DNA of 64,000 bases from Herbinix sp. (lineage in GTDB: Bacteria; Bacillota; Clostridia; Lachnospirales; Lachnospiraceae): positions 23,123-87,122 of the forward strand of contig JAQSYO010000018.1 in NCBI GenBank assembly GCA_029256105.1, given 5' to 3'. Positions 54,683-63,876 of the stretch are shown in pieces. Position 1 is the first letter of the stretch. Each line of letters opens with the position of its first letter. The notes under the pieces were generated by a model. The model made no database searches and had not been told where the DNA came from. It worked only from the letters and a program-made list of their open reading frames with translations. A program made the position numbers and the translations under genes.

Positions 54683-56986
54683 TTATTCACTTCTTAATGC
54701 TTCCACTGCATCTTTATTTGCAGCAATTCTTGCAGGAATATGACCGCCTAGCATCGTAAGAATGGTACTAATTGCAACAAGAATAATTGCATGGGATATT
54801 TGGAGTTGTGCTACATTTTCCAGCTCCGTCACTCTGTAAATTACAGAATTGATGGGGAACGTTAGTAACCATGCAATCAACACCCCTAAGGTTCCTGAAA
54901 ATACACCAAGAATAAATGTCTCCGCATCAAACACACGGGAAATATCCTTCTTCCTTGCTCCAAGTGCCTTGAGAATACCGATTTCCTTGGTTCGTTCCAG
55001 TACTGAAGTATAGGTAATGATGCTGATCATAATTAAGCTTACGATTAGAGATGTTGATGAAAAAGCAACTAAAACCATCGTAATTCCTTCCATAATACCA
55101 CTCGTCATTCCGGTAATCGTCGCTGCCAAATCATTATAGACAATAATATCATCATCGTCGCTTACTTTCGCATTGTAATCATCCAAATACGATAAAATAT
55201 CCTCCTTTGTATCAAAATTAATCGGGTATATGGTGATCATATAAGGAATTGCATTTCCACCGAAATAGCTTAGTAACTGTTCTTTTCCGTCATCATCAAC
55301 CTCTACCATCGTAAGAACATTAAAATCCGACTTCGACTGGGTTTTCACGATATCTGATTTCTTGGAGATTTTTATAATTCGCTGGGCAAGTAGATCATTG
55401 TAGGCAACGCCTTCTGAAACGACGGGAAACTTCACATTTTCTTTTGCCCGTAATACACCTACTATTTTTAAGGTGATATTATTTTTTGCTTTCGATAAAT
55501 CTTTATAATCCTGATTCAGTGTATAACCACCATATTCATTGGTAGTATAATAATCATTGTTCATCACTGCTTTTACCTTAATGCCGATAAAATCAATAAA
55601 TTTAATCGTATTCCGTTTATCAATATCAAAGCCAAGCTCAGCTGCTATCTTATCCTCCATCCCATTCTTATTATCGACTATAAGTACGAGTTCTGTCTCA
55701 TCCTGTGGGTATTCTCCTGCCAACACGTCATAATTATTTTCCAGATAACTTACACCGGATAAAGTTGTTGGATAAGAGGAAAAATTAATGTTCCCGGTAT
55801 TCACCGGTGAAGCCTCCCCTTTCTTTTCCTTTAATAGATTAAACTGTATCGTTCTAGTAAAACCGATGCTTTTGCAGATAGTAGGATCTATAGCCCTCAA
55901 ATAGGCCATATAATCTTCTGTTATTTTATTGGTATGCATTGCTCTTCGTTCTTCATTATTATAAAGGGAAACCTCATCTGTATCTGCATACTCCACATTT
56001 CCAGTTAGTTGATCCATGATTTCACCTCGACGTTCTTTGTACGCATCCGTGTCAATCTCTTCCGTCTGTTTGGATATCATAATCGGAAATTCCGTCATCG
56101 CTTCCGCTTGAAAATCGTCAATCTGGAACTGAAAACCAACGGATAAGCTTAAAATTAGCGCAATTCCAATGATACCGATGCTTGAGGCAAATGCCGTTAA
56201 AAAAGTTCTTCCAAGCTTCGTTCGGATATTATTAAAGGATAGACGCAGTGCTGTAAGAAAGCTCATACTAGTTTTCTTTAAATGGAAGTTACTATCAGCC
56301 ATTTCCCCAGAATATGAATTGGAATCCGCAACAACCTTACCATCTTTAAATTCAACAATACGATCCGCGTATTGGTGTGCGATTTCAGCGTTGTGGGTTA
56401 CCATGATAACAAGCTTGTCCGAAGCAACTTCTTTAATCAAATCCATGATTTGAACACTCGTTTTGGTATCCAATGCTCCCGTTGGTTCATCACAAAGTAA
56501 AATATCTGGATTATTTGCCAACGCACGGGCAATCGCAACCCTTTGCATCTGTCCACCGGATAACTGCCCTGGTTTCTTATGAATATGCTCCGTCAATCCA
56601 ACTTTATCCAGGACTTCAATAGCCTTACGATGTTTTTCATTTCTGGAAACACCGCTAAGGGTCATACCCATTTCAACATTTGCAACGATACTTAAATGGG
56701 ATATTAGATTATAGCTTTGAAATACAAACCCAATTGTATTATTACGATAAGCATCCCAGTCTTTATCTTTAAAATTCTTCGTTGACTTACCATTAATTAT
56801 TAAATCCCCAGAATCATATCGATCCAACCCACCGATTACATTCAAACAAGTAGTTTTACCCGAACCACTCACACCAAGAATTGCCACAAATTCATGCTTA
56901 CGAAATGAAACCGAAATTTCATCTAAAGCTTCCGTCGTAAAATCCCCTACCGTATAAGATTTCTTAATTCTTTTTAACTCCAACAT
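54683..56986 (-). CDS. MacB-like ABC transporter (ATPase fused to FtsX-type permease)
   Basis: About 767 aa. The ATPase comes first: GVSGSGKTT near residue 40, LSGGQMQRVAIA, LLCDEPTGALD and VTHNAEIA. Helix one of the permease lies at about 265-290, a ~340-residue extracytoplasmic domain follows, then three C-terminal helices (FSSTSLIVSLIMISIITYTSVLERTKEIGILKALGARKKD in two stretches). A fused MacB form in a Gram-positive, probably a mechanotransmission exporter for peptides or antimicrobials. The ATG at 56986 has AGGAG eight bases upstream. No two-component partner is adjacent. Confidence 0.93.
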   Translation of the reverse strand: MLELKRIKKSYTVGDFTTEALDEISVSFRKHEFVAILGVSGSGKTTCLNVIGGLDRYDSGDLIINGKSTKNFKDKDWDAYRNNTIGFVFQSYNLISHLSIVANVEMGMTLSGVSRNEKHRKAIEVLDKVGLTEHIHKKPGQLSGGQMQRVAIARALANNPDILLCDEPTGALDTKTSVQIMDLIKEVASDKLVIMVTHNAEIAHQYADRIVEFKDGKVVADSNSYSGEMADSNFHLKKTSMSFLTALRLSFNNIRTKLGRTFLTAFASSIGIIGIALILSLSVGFQFQIDDFQAEAMTEFPIMISKQTEEIDTDAYKERRGEIMDQLTGNVEYADTDEVSLYNNEERRAMHTNKITEDYMAYLRAIDPTICKSIGFTRTIQFNLLKEKKGEASPVNTGNINFSSYPTTLSGVSYLENNYDVLAGEYPQDETELVLIVDNKNGMEDKIAAELGFDIDKRNTIKFIDFIGIKVKAVMNNDYYTTNEYGGYTLNQDYKDLSKAKNNITLKIVGVLRAKENVKFPVVSEGVAYNDLLAQRIIKISKKSDIVKTQSKSDFNVLTMVEVDDDGKEQLLSYFGGNAIPYMITIYPINFDTKEDILSYLDDYNAKVSDDDDIIVYNDLAATITGMTSGIMEGITMVLVAFSSTSLIVSLIMISIITYTSVLERTKEIGILKALGARKKDISRVFDAETFILGVFSGTLGVLIAWLLTFPINSVIYRVTELENVAQLQISHAIILVAISTILTMLGGHIPARIAANKDAVEALRSE

Positions 56987-57027
56987 ACCCTCATCTCCTC
57001 TATTCCCATATAAATATTTCCAAATAC

Positions 57028-57134
57028 TGTTTACAAATACACTCATATATAATTCAAACAATGCAGAAAATTGTTGATATTAACCTATATAATCAATATT
57101 ATCCAAAACGAACATGGTTTAAACTTGTAAACAG
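57028..57134. repeat. Widely spaced inverted repeat CTGTTTACAA / TTGTAAACAG
   Basis: Ten-base perfect arms at 57028-57037 and 57125-57134, 87 bases apart, flank the 5' region of the MacB-like gene. Could be two half-sites of one regulator. The stretch to 57300 is otherwise AT-rich. Confidence 0.35.
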
Positions 57135-57301
57135 TTGAGAAATCAATTAAACAATAAATACTTCACCTAAATAATAGAATTAAAATAAATTCTTGCATAA
57201 ATTCTTGCTCATTAAATATTCATTTTTACTTGTACACACCAACGAAAAATGTGAGAATATAAATTATATATGCCATCCTTTACCATTAAAAGCAATATAC
57301 C

Positions 57302-57526
57302 AGCTCCAATGCCTTGGCATGGACAAATAACACCCTTGTGTTACAGCTCCAATGCCTTTGCATGAACAGAATAAGACCCTTGTGCTCTTACTCCAATACC
57401 TTGGTAGGAACAAAATAAGACGCCCTTGTGTTCTGCTCCAATGTCTTGGTAGGAACAGAATAATGCGCCTTTGTGTTCCTGCTCTAATTCCTTGGTAGGA
57501 GCAGATTTAGACCCTTGCATTTTAAG
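57302..57526 (+). repeat. Five-copy ~45-bp array upstream of a methyltransferase
   Basis: Copies begin at about 57302, 57345, 57390, 57435 and 57481. Each has GCTCCAATGCCTTGG then (C/T)A(T/G)GAACA, a spacer AATAAGA, and CCCTTGTGTT. Two short dyads recur in each: CCAA/TTGG and AACAC/GTGTT. The methyltransferase promoter -35 falls in the fifth copy. Confidence 0.88.
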
Positions 57527-57543
57527 TACTGAACTGATATAGT
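57515..57543 (+). promoter_or_regulatory. Methyltransferase promoter
   Basis: TTGCAT (57515-57520), 17 bases, TATAGT (57538-57543). Predicted start near 57550 leaves a leader of about 172 bases. Confidence 0.55.
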
Positions 57544-57592
57544 TTATGTATTAAAATGGAAGGATGTGGTCAGTATGTTTATAAAGTTTAGC

Positions 57593-57708
57593 ATTGTTGT
57601 TGAGGTGGCATTAGGATAAACCCGAGGGCATCTTAACATGTTTACAACCGCCTTCGGTCGTTATTCTTTTGTTATCTCAAATCATGAGGACTAAATAATA
57701 ACAACAAT
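57593..57708 (+). promoter_or_regulatory. Structured leader, possible riboswitch
   Basis: ATTGTTGTT (57593-57601) pairs perfectly with AACAACAAT (57700-57708), closing about 98 bases right beside the ribosome site. Inside are TAAAC/GTTTA, AACCGCC/GGTCGTT and CTCA/TGAG hairpins. The closing stem next to AGGAGG is a usual translation-control layout. It matches no riboswitch I know. Confidence 0.45.
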
Positions 57709-57722
57709 AGGAGGTTCTGCAA

Positions 57723-58442
57723 TTGCGGAAATTTATATTAAAAGAAAAGTATGATTCACTAATTCAAGGGTTGATCGACGATTACAACAAAACCCACAAC
57801 CATAACTACATTATGGGACCGAATGCCTTATGCCTTATCGAAATATTATGTGAAAAGATGGACTTAAAACCGGGAATGCGTGTTTTGGACATGGGTTGTG
57901 GAGCAGGCTTCACTTCTATCATTTTGGCCAAAGAGTTTGGTGTAACTGTATTCGCAAATGATTTATGGTTTGCCGCAACCGAAAACTATGAACGATTTGT
58001 AAAAGCAGGTGTAGATAACCTTGTCTTCCCCTTCAAAGCAGAAGCACATAATCTACCTTACGCATACAATTTCTTTGATGCAGCAATCAGTATTGATGCT
58101 TACCATTACTTTGGAACAGACGAATGCTATTTATGCGATTATTATGCCGGGTTAGTAAAACAAGGTGGGCAGTTTGGTATTGTCAGTCCCGGACTTTCAA
58201 GGGAATTTACAGATGAGCTACCTATCAAAATGAAGCCATTCTGGGAGCCAAACATGTATGCTTGGCACTCCGCCAAATGGTGGCAAAACCTATGGCAAAA
58301 ATCCGGTCTAGTAGAGGTCACCTGCGCCGAAGAAATTCCAGATGGCAAATCCATCTGGCAAATGACCGCCGATTTCGACCTTCACGCTGCCGACACCGAA
58401 AACTACCTCACACTAATACTCATGACAGCAACTAAAAAATGA
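57723..58442 (+). CDS. Class I SAM-dependent methyltransferase
   Basis: 239 aa. Motif I VLDMGCGAGFTSIILA near residue 57, motif II FANDLW, and AAISIDAYHYFG (motif IV) give the SAM site. It resembles small-molecule or lipid methyltransferases with an extra helical C-terminus. The substrate is unknown. It starts with TTG (57723), eight bases after AGGAGG. Single gene behind a structured leader. Confidence 0.88.
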   Translation: MRKFILKEKYDSLIQGLIDDYNKTHNHNYIMGPNALCLIEILCEKMDLKPGMRVLDMGCGAGFTSIILAKEFGVTVFANDLWFAATENYERFVKAGVDNLVFPFKAEAHNLPYAYNFFDAAISIDAYHYFGTDECYLCDYYAGLVKQGGQFGIVSPGLSREFTDELPIKMKPFWEPNMYAWHSAKWWQNLWQKSGLVEVTCAEEIPDGKSIWQMTADFDLHAADTENYLTLILMTATKK

Positions 58443-58457
58443 TATAAAGATATAAAT

Positions 58458-58487
58458 AAGAGGAAGGCCTAGGCCTTCCTCTTTGAT
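58458..58487. terminator. Perfect 26-base palindromic terminator
   Basis: AAGAGGAAGGCC-TA-GGCCTTCCTCTT followed by TGATT; ends the methyltransferase transcript. Confidence 0.9.
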
Positions 58488-58648
58488 TGCGTAAATGTCT
58501 CACTAGACATTCTATTAAATTTTTCATATATCATAAAGAGATTTACGAACTATGCAATACTTAACATTTTGGATTTAAAGAAATAAAATATATGAAATAC
58601 ACGAAATCCTCTTTGAAAGTCTTTATTTTTCATTATCTCTTTCCTTCA

Positions 58649-58730
58649 TCTCTTGCCTTTTTCTCTTGCCTTTTTCTCTTGCCTTTATCTCTTGCCTTTT
58701 TCTCTTGCCTTTTTCTCTTGCCTTTATCTT
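58649..58730. repeat. 13-bp tandem repeat (CTCTTGCCTTTTT)
   Basis: Six or seven copies, in which every third copy has TTTA, so there is a higher-order period of about 38 bases. The 80-codon plus ORF here is low complexity and has no ribosome site; not called a gene. Confidence 0.9.
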
Positions 58731-58837
58731 TCCCTTACCACAAGAATCAAGCAAAGCATCTTATTTTTAAGTTGAACTATGTAATCAATCAATGTTTCAA
58801 AATAATTAACATAAAGAATATTCATAAAACGTAGAGA

Positions 58838-59031
58838 GGGCTGTAGCACGCCCTGCGCGCACCAGCACCGGAAAATGTATTTCGTTTGCCGTTACTTCCG
58901 ACCAAAAAAATTGTCCGAGTCAGGAGGACATAACGCTTTATCATGTCATCCTGAAACGAACAATTTGGTCGGATGTAGAGGCAACCGAAATTACATTCCG
59001 GCGCTGGTATGCACAGGGCGTGCTACAGCCC
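58838..59031. ncRNA. Long imperfect hairpin element B, relative of 20206-20380
   Basis: A 194-base element between the convergent 3' ends of the methyltransferase and pnp genes. GGGCTGTAGCACGCCCTG pairs with CAGGGCGTGCTACAGCCC, then ACCAGC/GCTGGT, CCGGAA/TTCCGG, TTCCGACC/GGTCGGA and TCAGGA/TCCTGA. Read on the minus strand, its tip (GTTCGTTTCAGG, TGACATG, ATAAAGCG, TTATGTC, GGACAATT) matches element A at 20266-20319. Confidence 0.6.
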
Positions 59032-59060
59032 ATCACAACCTACATCTTAGTCATTTATAT

Positions 59061-61148
59061 TTACTCAACATCTTTAATGCTGAAGCTAATTCTACCCATT
59101 TTGTCCTGTCCCATACAAACAACAGTAACAACATCACCTAAGGATAAAACATCTTCCACATGCTCTACTCTATGCTTTGCAATCTTGGAGATATGAACCA
59201 TACCTTCTTTACCAGGTGCGAATTCAATAAATGCTCCAAAATCCTTAATGCTAATTACCTTACCAACATACTTCTTACCTTCTTCAAACTCGGTAACAAT
59301 CATGCGAATAATTCCTAATGCTTTCTCAATGCTAACTTTGTCAACACCGCAAACGGAAACAGCACCGTCATCTGTAATGTCAATCTTAACACCAGTCTGG
59401 TCGATAATAGCATTAATGGTCTTTCCTCTTTGACCAACAACTTCACCGATCTTAGTAGGATCAATCTTAATCTGAACGATCTTAGGTGAATAAGGTCCAA
59501 CTTCTGATCTAGGTTCAGAAATAACAGGAGCCATAATATCATCTAAGATATAGGTTCTTGCTTCTTTCGTTCTGTAGATTGCTTTCTCGATGATTTCTCT
59601 GGTTAGACCATGGATTTTAATATCCATCTGGATTGCTGTGATACCCTTATGAGTACCTGCAACCTTAAAGTCCATATCGCCGAAGAAATCTTCAAGACCT
59701 TGAATATCAGTTAAGATGATGTAATCATCATCGCTTTCTCCTGTTACTAAACCTACAGAAATTCCTGCCACCATAGCTTTAATCGGAACACCAGCAGCCA
59801 TCAAGGATAAAGTGGAGGCACAGATACTTCCCTGAGAAGTGGAACCGTTAGATTCTAATACTTCCGATACGGTACGGATTGCATAAGGGAACTCTTCTTC
59901 GGTAGGAAGTACCGGAACAAGTGCTTTTTCAGCTAATGCACCATGACCAATTTCACGTCTACCCGGTCCTCTGGAAGGTTTTGTCTCACCTACGGAATAC
60001 GAAGGGAAATTATAATGATGCATATATCTCTTACCAGTCTCATTTTCATCAATACCATCTAATCTCTGTGTCTCAGCTAATGCGCCTAAGGTGGTAATAG
60101 TAAGAACCTGAGTTTGACCACGGGTGAACATACCAGAACCATGAGTTCTTGGTAATATATCAACTTCTGCTGTCAATTTTCTGATTTGAGTAACATCTCT
60201 TCCGTCAGGACGTTTCTTATCCTTTAATATCATCTTACGAACAGTCTTTTTCTGGAATTTATAAATTGCTTCACCAAGTAAAGGTAACCATTCCGGATGA
60301 GACTCTTCATAACGAGCAACTAATTTGTCCGTAATCTCTCTGATATTTGCTTCTCTAACTTGCTTCTCATCAGTAAATACTGCAACTTCCATTGCTTCCG
60401 GAGTAATGAAGCTAACCATATCTTCATATAAATCAAGTGGTGTATCGCATTTGATATAATCATGCTTCGGCTTACCGCATTCTGCAACGATAGTATCAAT
60501 AAATTCAATTACCTTCTTGTTTAAATCATGTGCGGCAAAGATTGCTTCAATCATTTTATCCTCAGGAAGCTCATTTGCTCCTGCTTCAATCATGATTACC
60601 TTATCTCTGGTAGATGCTACCGTAAGTGTTAAGGTTGATTTTTCTCTTTGTGATGAAGTAGGGTTAAATACTAATTCGCCATCTACCATACCTACCATAG
60701 TGGATGCAGTTGGGCCATCAAATGGGATATCTGATATTGCTGTAGCAATTGCAGAACCAAGGATAGCTGTGATTTCAGGAGAACAATCCTGATCTACACA
60801 TAGTACTAAATTATTTAAGGTTACATCATTTCTGTAATCCTTAGGAAATAACGGTCTCATTGGACGATCAATAACTCTGGAAGTAAGAACTGAATTTTCG
60901 GAAGCCTTACCCTCTCTTTTGATAAATCCTCCAGGGATTTTACCTACTGCATATAATTTTTCCTCATACTCAACACTTAAGGGGAAGAAATCGATTCCCT
61001 CTCTCGGTTTATTAGAAGCTGTTGCAGTTGATAATACTACTGTATCACCATAATGCATGAAAGCAGCGCCATTTGCTTGTGCAGCTACTCTTCCGATATC
61101 AACGGTAAGCTTTCTACCGGCTAGTTCCATTGAAAAACTTTTGAACAT
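59061..61148 (-). CDS. pnp: Polynucleotide phosphorylase
   Basis: 695 aa. Two RNase PH-like domains (the second with MAAGVPIKAMVAGISVGLV), a KH domain (KIGEVVGQRGKTINAIIDQTG) and an S1 domain (YVGKVISIKDFGAFIEFAPGKEGMVHIS). It degrades mRNA 3' to 5' using phosphate. The start has AAAGGAG at good spacing. A 94-base hairpin begins at the predicted transcription start. In most bacteria rpsO is just upstream; here two genes intervene. Confidence 0.98.
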   Translation of the reverse strand: MFKSFSMELAGRKLTVDIGRVAAQANGAAFMHYGDTVVLSTATASNKPREGIDFFPLSVEYEEKLYAVGKIPGGFIKREGKASENSVLTSRVIDRPMRPLFPKDYRNDVTLNNLVLCVDQDCSPEITAILGSAIATAISDIPFDGPTASTMVGMVDGELVFNPTSSQREKSTLTLTVASTRDKVIMIEAGANELPEDKMIEAIFAAHDLNKKVIEFIDTIVAECGKPKHDYIKCDTPLDLYEDMVSFITPEAMEVAVFTDEKQVREANIREITDKLVARYEESHPEWLPLLGEAIYKFQKKTVRKMILKDKKRPDGRDVTQIRKLTAEVDILPRTHGSGMFTRGQTQVLTITTLGALAETQRLDGIDENETGKRYMHHYNFPSYSVGETKPSRGPGRREIGHGALAEKALVPVLPTEEEFPYAIRTVSEVLESNGSTSQGSICASTLSLMAAGVPIKAMVAGISVGLVTGESDDDYIILTDIQGLEDFFGDMDFKVAGTHKGITAIQMDIKIHGLTREIIEKAIYRTKEARTYILDDIMAPVISEPRSEVGPYSPKIVQIKIDPTKIGEVVGQRGKTINAIIDQTGVKIDITDDGAVSVCGVDKVSIEKALGIIRMIVTEFEEGKKYVGKVISIKDFGAFIEFAPGKEGMVHISKIAKHRVEHVEDVLSLGDVVTVVCMGQDKMGRISFSIKDVE

Positions 61149-61240
61149 ACTTTGTTCTCCTTTACTATTTCATGTTAATTGAATCAGCTTACAATTGAAT
61201 TAAAATTTTATTCAATTGTTATGAATTCAATATTATTAAT

Positions 61241-61349
61241 AGAGTCGGAGGCACCGAAACAACTGAAAAATCTACCGAATGTCGGATTGTTCGATAACCT
61301 TTTCAGAAGTCTCGGGTTGTCCTCCCGCCACTCTAACTATAATATTATA
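61241..61349 (-). promoter_or_regulatory. pnp -10 and long 5'-terminal leader hairpin
   Basis: On the minus strand TATAAT (61344-61349) is followed by a hairpin covering 61334-61241: AGAGT..CGGGAGG pairs with CCTCCG..ACTCT, then CCGAGAC with GTTTCGG, CTGAAAA with TTTTCAG, and CCGA-CAT-TCGG at the tip. The -35 is weak. In E. coli the pnp leader has an RNase III-cleaved stem used for autoregulation; a similar role is inference. Confidence 0.6.
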
Positions 61350-61721
61350 CCATTATTATTACCAATATGCTACAGTTTTTTTCATATAACAATGTTCCAT
61401 ACTATAAAAAGTACCACTAATACCATATTCTACCTAAATTAACCTATATATAGTTAATATTAACTTATAACAAAAAATAACGAAACAAAATCAGTTCAAA
61501 ATAATTACCTCTTAGAAATGCATTTTCTATTTATACAGTATCCGCTTTTGTACAATTTTTTAGTCATACTATACCATATATCACAAAACAAAATAAAAGT
61601 AACTGACTTAAAATAACTCCTAAAAATATATCATAGGTCTGTCATTTTTAACAATCAGTTACTCTTATTAACTATATTATATTAAAACAAAATGATATTT
61701 TTCACCTGTAATATTACAATA
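61350..61721. other. AT-rich intergenic region upstream of pnp
   Basis: No gene or strong structure seen between the pnp promoter and the end of the YmaF-like gene. Contains TAGTTAATATTAACTTATA, a weak palindrome. Confidence 0.5.
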
Positions 61722-62132
61722 TTAACGGTGATGTTCCTCTTTTCTGCAATTATCCCCAATCGGATCATTTATTAAGGTAGCTGCCTCAAAATTGTGTCTG
61801 TGACCATCATTTACAGTCGTTACCGACTCTATAAAATGGACATGCCTATCACCTACTGGGATAGCACAACCAGTTTTTCCTCTGAATTCATGGAAATGAT
61901 CTTCAAAGAAATCCGTACGAAATACTACTTCATGAACATGATCATGATCTCCGTAAGGAATTGCCTCACCTGTCACCGTAGCAAAACGATGATTATGTGG
62001 GTCATCTTCTTCCTCTGCGATTTTAACACTTCCTACTAATTCATGGACATGTCTTTGTTCCTCCGGACATGGTGTTGATTCAAAACTTGGTCTATATCCT
62101 GTTTCTGGATAATTATTTCTTCTATTCCCCAT
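61722..62132 (-). CDS. ymaF: YmaF-family protein
   Basis: About 136 aa, very His-rich, with repeated HxHEL/HxHEV units (HVHELVGSVK, HDHVHEVVFRT, HFHEFRGKTG, RHVHFI, HRHNFEA) spaced about 20-25 residues apart. That pattern suggests metal binding. The function is unknown. ATG at 62132 has AAGGA nine bases upstream. Between pnp and the MATE gene. Confidence 0.85.
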   Translation of the reverse strand: MGNRRNNYPETGYRPSFESTPCPEEQRHVHELVGSVKIAEEEDDPHNHRFATVTGEAIPYGDHDHVHEVVFRTDFFEDHFHEFRGKTGCAIPVGDRHVHFIESVTTVNDGHRHNFEAATLINDPIGDNCRKEEHHR

Positions 62133-62285
62133 ATTATTCACTCCTTATTTTAATATTAGGATGCAATCAACAAATATAGCTCTTATAAAAGAGTCCTCAA
62201 GCATTCCTATATATTTTATGTTGAAGGATGAATAATTGTGTCAAATCAGACATTTATTAGTTTAATTTAAAGATTTGAATGGATA

Positions 62286-63686
62286 TTATTCCGCAACTAT
62301 ATTTTTCAACCATTTTTTCTGGCGATACCTTATATACCCTAAGATTACTTTATAGATCTCTTCAATCATAATCATCGCATATACAATATAAACGGGGAAA
62401 TGAAATACAAGTCCACCAAGTACAGCCATCGGAATTCCAATTAGCCATACACCGCTGACATCTAGGAATAATGCTGCTTTTGTGTCTCCACCACTTCTTA
62501 AAATCGCTACGATAAATAACGTGTTGAGCAAACGAATCGGCATATAAAGTGCAAAGACTGTGATACATAAACGAATATAATTAGCTACTACATCCGAGAC
62601 CACAAATATTGAGATAACCCATTCTTTCACAAGTAAGGTTATTATTGCACCAAATAAAGTGAGGATAATTTGCATAACAATATAATTCTTGGCATATCGT
62701 TCTGCTCTCTCTAAGTGATCTGCACCTAGCTCATTTCCCAGTACAACTGCGGCTGCATTACAAATTCCAAAGAAAAATACCAGTGCAACTTGCTCCACCG
62801 TACCGGTTATGGTGATTGCGGCTGTTGCTGCATCACCCATTCTACCATAGACTAAAGAATACATCGTTACACCTAGTCCCCACATAAACTCATTTGCAAT
62901 AACTGGAGCTGCTGTATAATAATATTTACTTGCAAAAGTGCGGTTAATAAAAGCTCTTCCATTTTCCTTCACTTTATCATATTTATTATGAATAAAGTCT
63001 CCGATCCCATTGTCACCAGCTTTATGCATACGTACGGCAAGCTGTAGTGTACCAAACTCTACAACTCTGGCAATAACAGTTGCTAACGCAGCACCAGCGA
63101 CTCCCATCTCTGGAAAACCAAATTTACCAAAGATTAGCAAATAGTTTAAGCAGACATTTACGCAAATCGCTAGCATTGTAATCATTACCGGAAGTTTTAC
63201 ATAATTCATACTACGTAGAATCGCAACATAGGAATTGGTAACCGCGGTAAGAGGATAGCTAATTGCAATAACCGCCAGATAAGATGCCCCAATCGCAATG
63301 GTTCCTTCTTGTGGTGTAAATATACTCATTACAAGCTTAGGAAAAAAGATACCCGGAATTAAAAATAAGAACGAACCTCCAACACCGATGAGAAGCGACA
63401 TACGGAGAACTCTTTGGATATTAAAAATCTCTCTTTTTCCATAATATTGCGACGCCAAGATACCAGAGCCACTGCAGATACCAAACATTAATAAGGAAAA
63501 TACAAAAAATACTTTATTCGCCAAGCCAACCGCTGCGACCGAGGACTCACCTAGCTGACCAATCATGAGGGTATCCACCAGATTAAGCAAACTGTTAAGT
63601 AAATTTTGCAGCGCAATGGGAACCGTAATTGCAAAAGTCTTTTTTAAAAAGCTTTTATCTTGTAACATAATTTTTAATTGATTCAT
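62286..63686 (-). CDS. MATE-family multidrug efflux transporter
   Basis: About 466 aa, twelve membrane helices in two halves. NLVDTLMIGQLGESSVAAVGLANKV and SGILASQYYGKRE are MATE motifs in the N half; NAAAVVLGNELGADHLERA is the C-half counterpart. Expels drugs or metabolites with Na+ or H+. The ATG at 63686 has AGGTGAAG before it. Follows rpsO on the minus strand, separated by its terminator. Confidence 0.94.
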   Translation of the reverse strand: MNQLKIMLQDKSFLKKTFAITVPIALQNLLNSLLNLVDTLMIGQLGESSVAAVGLANKVFFVFSLLMFGICSGSGILASQYYGKREIFNIQRVLRMSLLIGVGGSFLFLIPGIFFPKLVMSIFTPQEGTIAIGASYLAVIAISYPLTAVTNSYVAILRSMNYVKLPVMITMLAICVNVCLNYLLIFGKFGFPEMGVAGAALATVIARVVEFGTLQLAVRMHKAGDNGIGDFIHNKYDKVKENGRAFINRTFASKYYYTAAPVIANEFMWGLGVTMYSLVYGRMGDAATAAITITGTVEQVALVFFFGICNAAAVVLGNELGADHLERAERYAKNYIVMQIILTLFGAIITLLVKEWVISIFVVSDVVANYIRLCITVFALYMPIRLLNTLFIVAILRSGGDTKAALFLDVSGVWLIGIPMAVLGGLVFHFPVYIVYAMIMIEEIYKVILGYIRYRQKKWLKNIVAE

Positions 63687-63753
63687 TACTTCACCTGTGT
63701 CAACCCTCACCCAAAGTTACAAATTGACCCTTTATTTTCTATTGAACTGTATA

Positions 63754-63799
63754 AAAAAGCTGCCCCACGATCAGCACTAATGGCTAAATGGGACAGCTT
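63754..63799 (-). terminator. rpsO terminator
   Basis: AAGCTG-T-CCCA pairs with TGGGGCAGCTT, followed by TTTTTTATAC on the minus strand. Confidence 0.85.
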
Positions 63800-63876
63800 A
63801 AAACAAGATGAATTGATTACCTATTCCTAACGAATAGGTATTGTACTTTCACTTGTCATGTTTAAAATAGAAATTA

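Noticed and set aside
58592-58834. 80-codon plus ORF with repeated SLAFFSCLF
   Set aside because: Encoded by the 13-bp tandem repeat and lacks a ribosome site.
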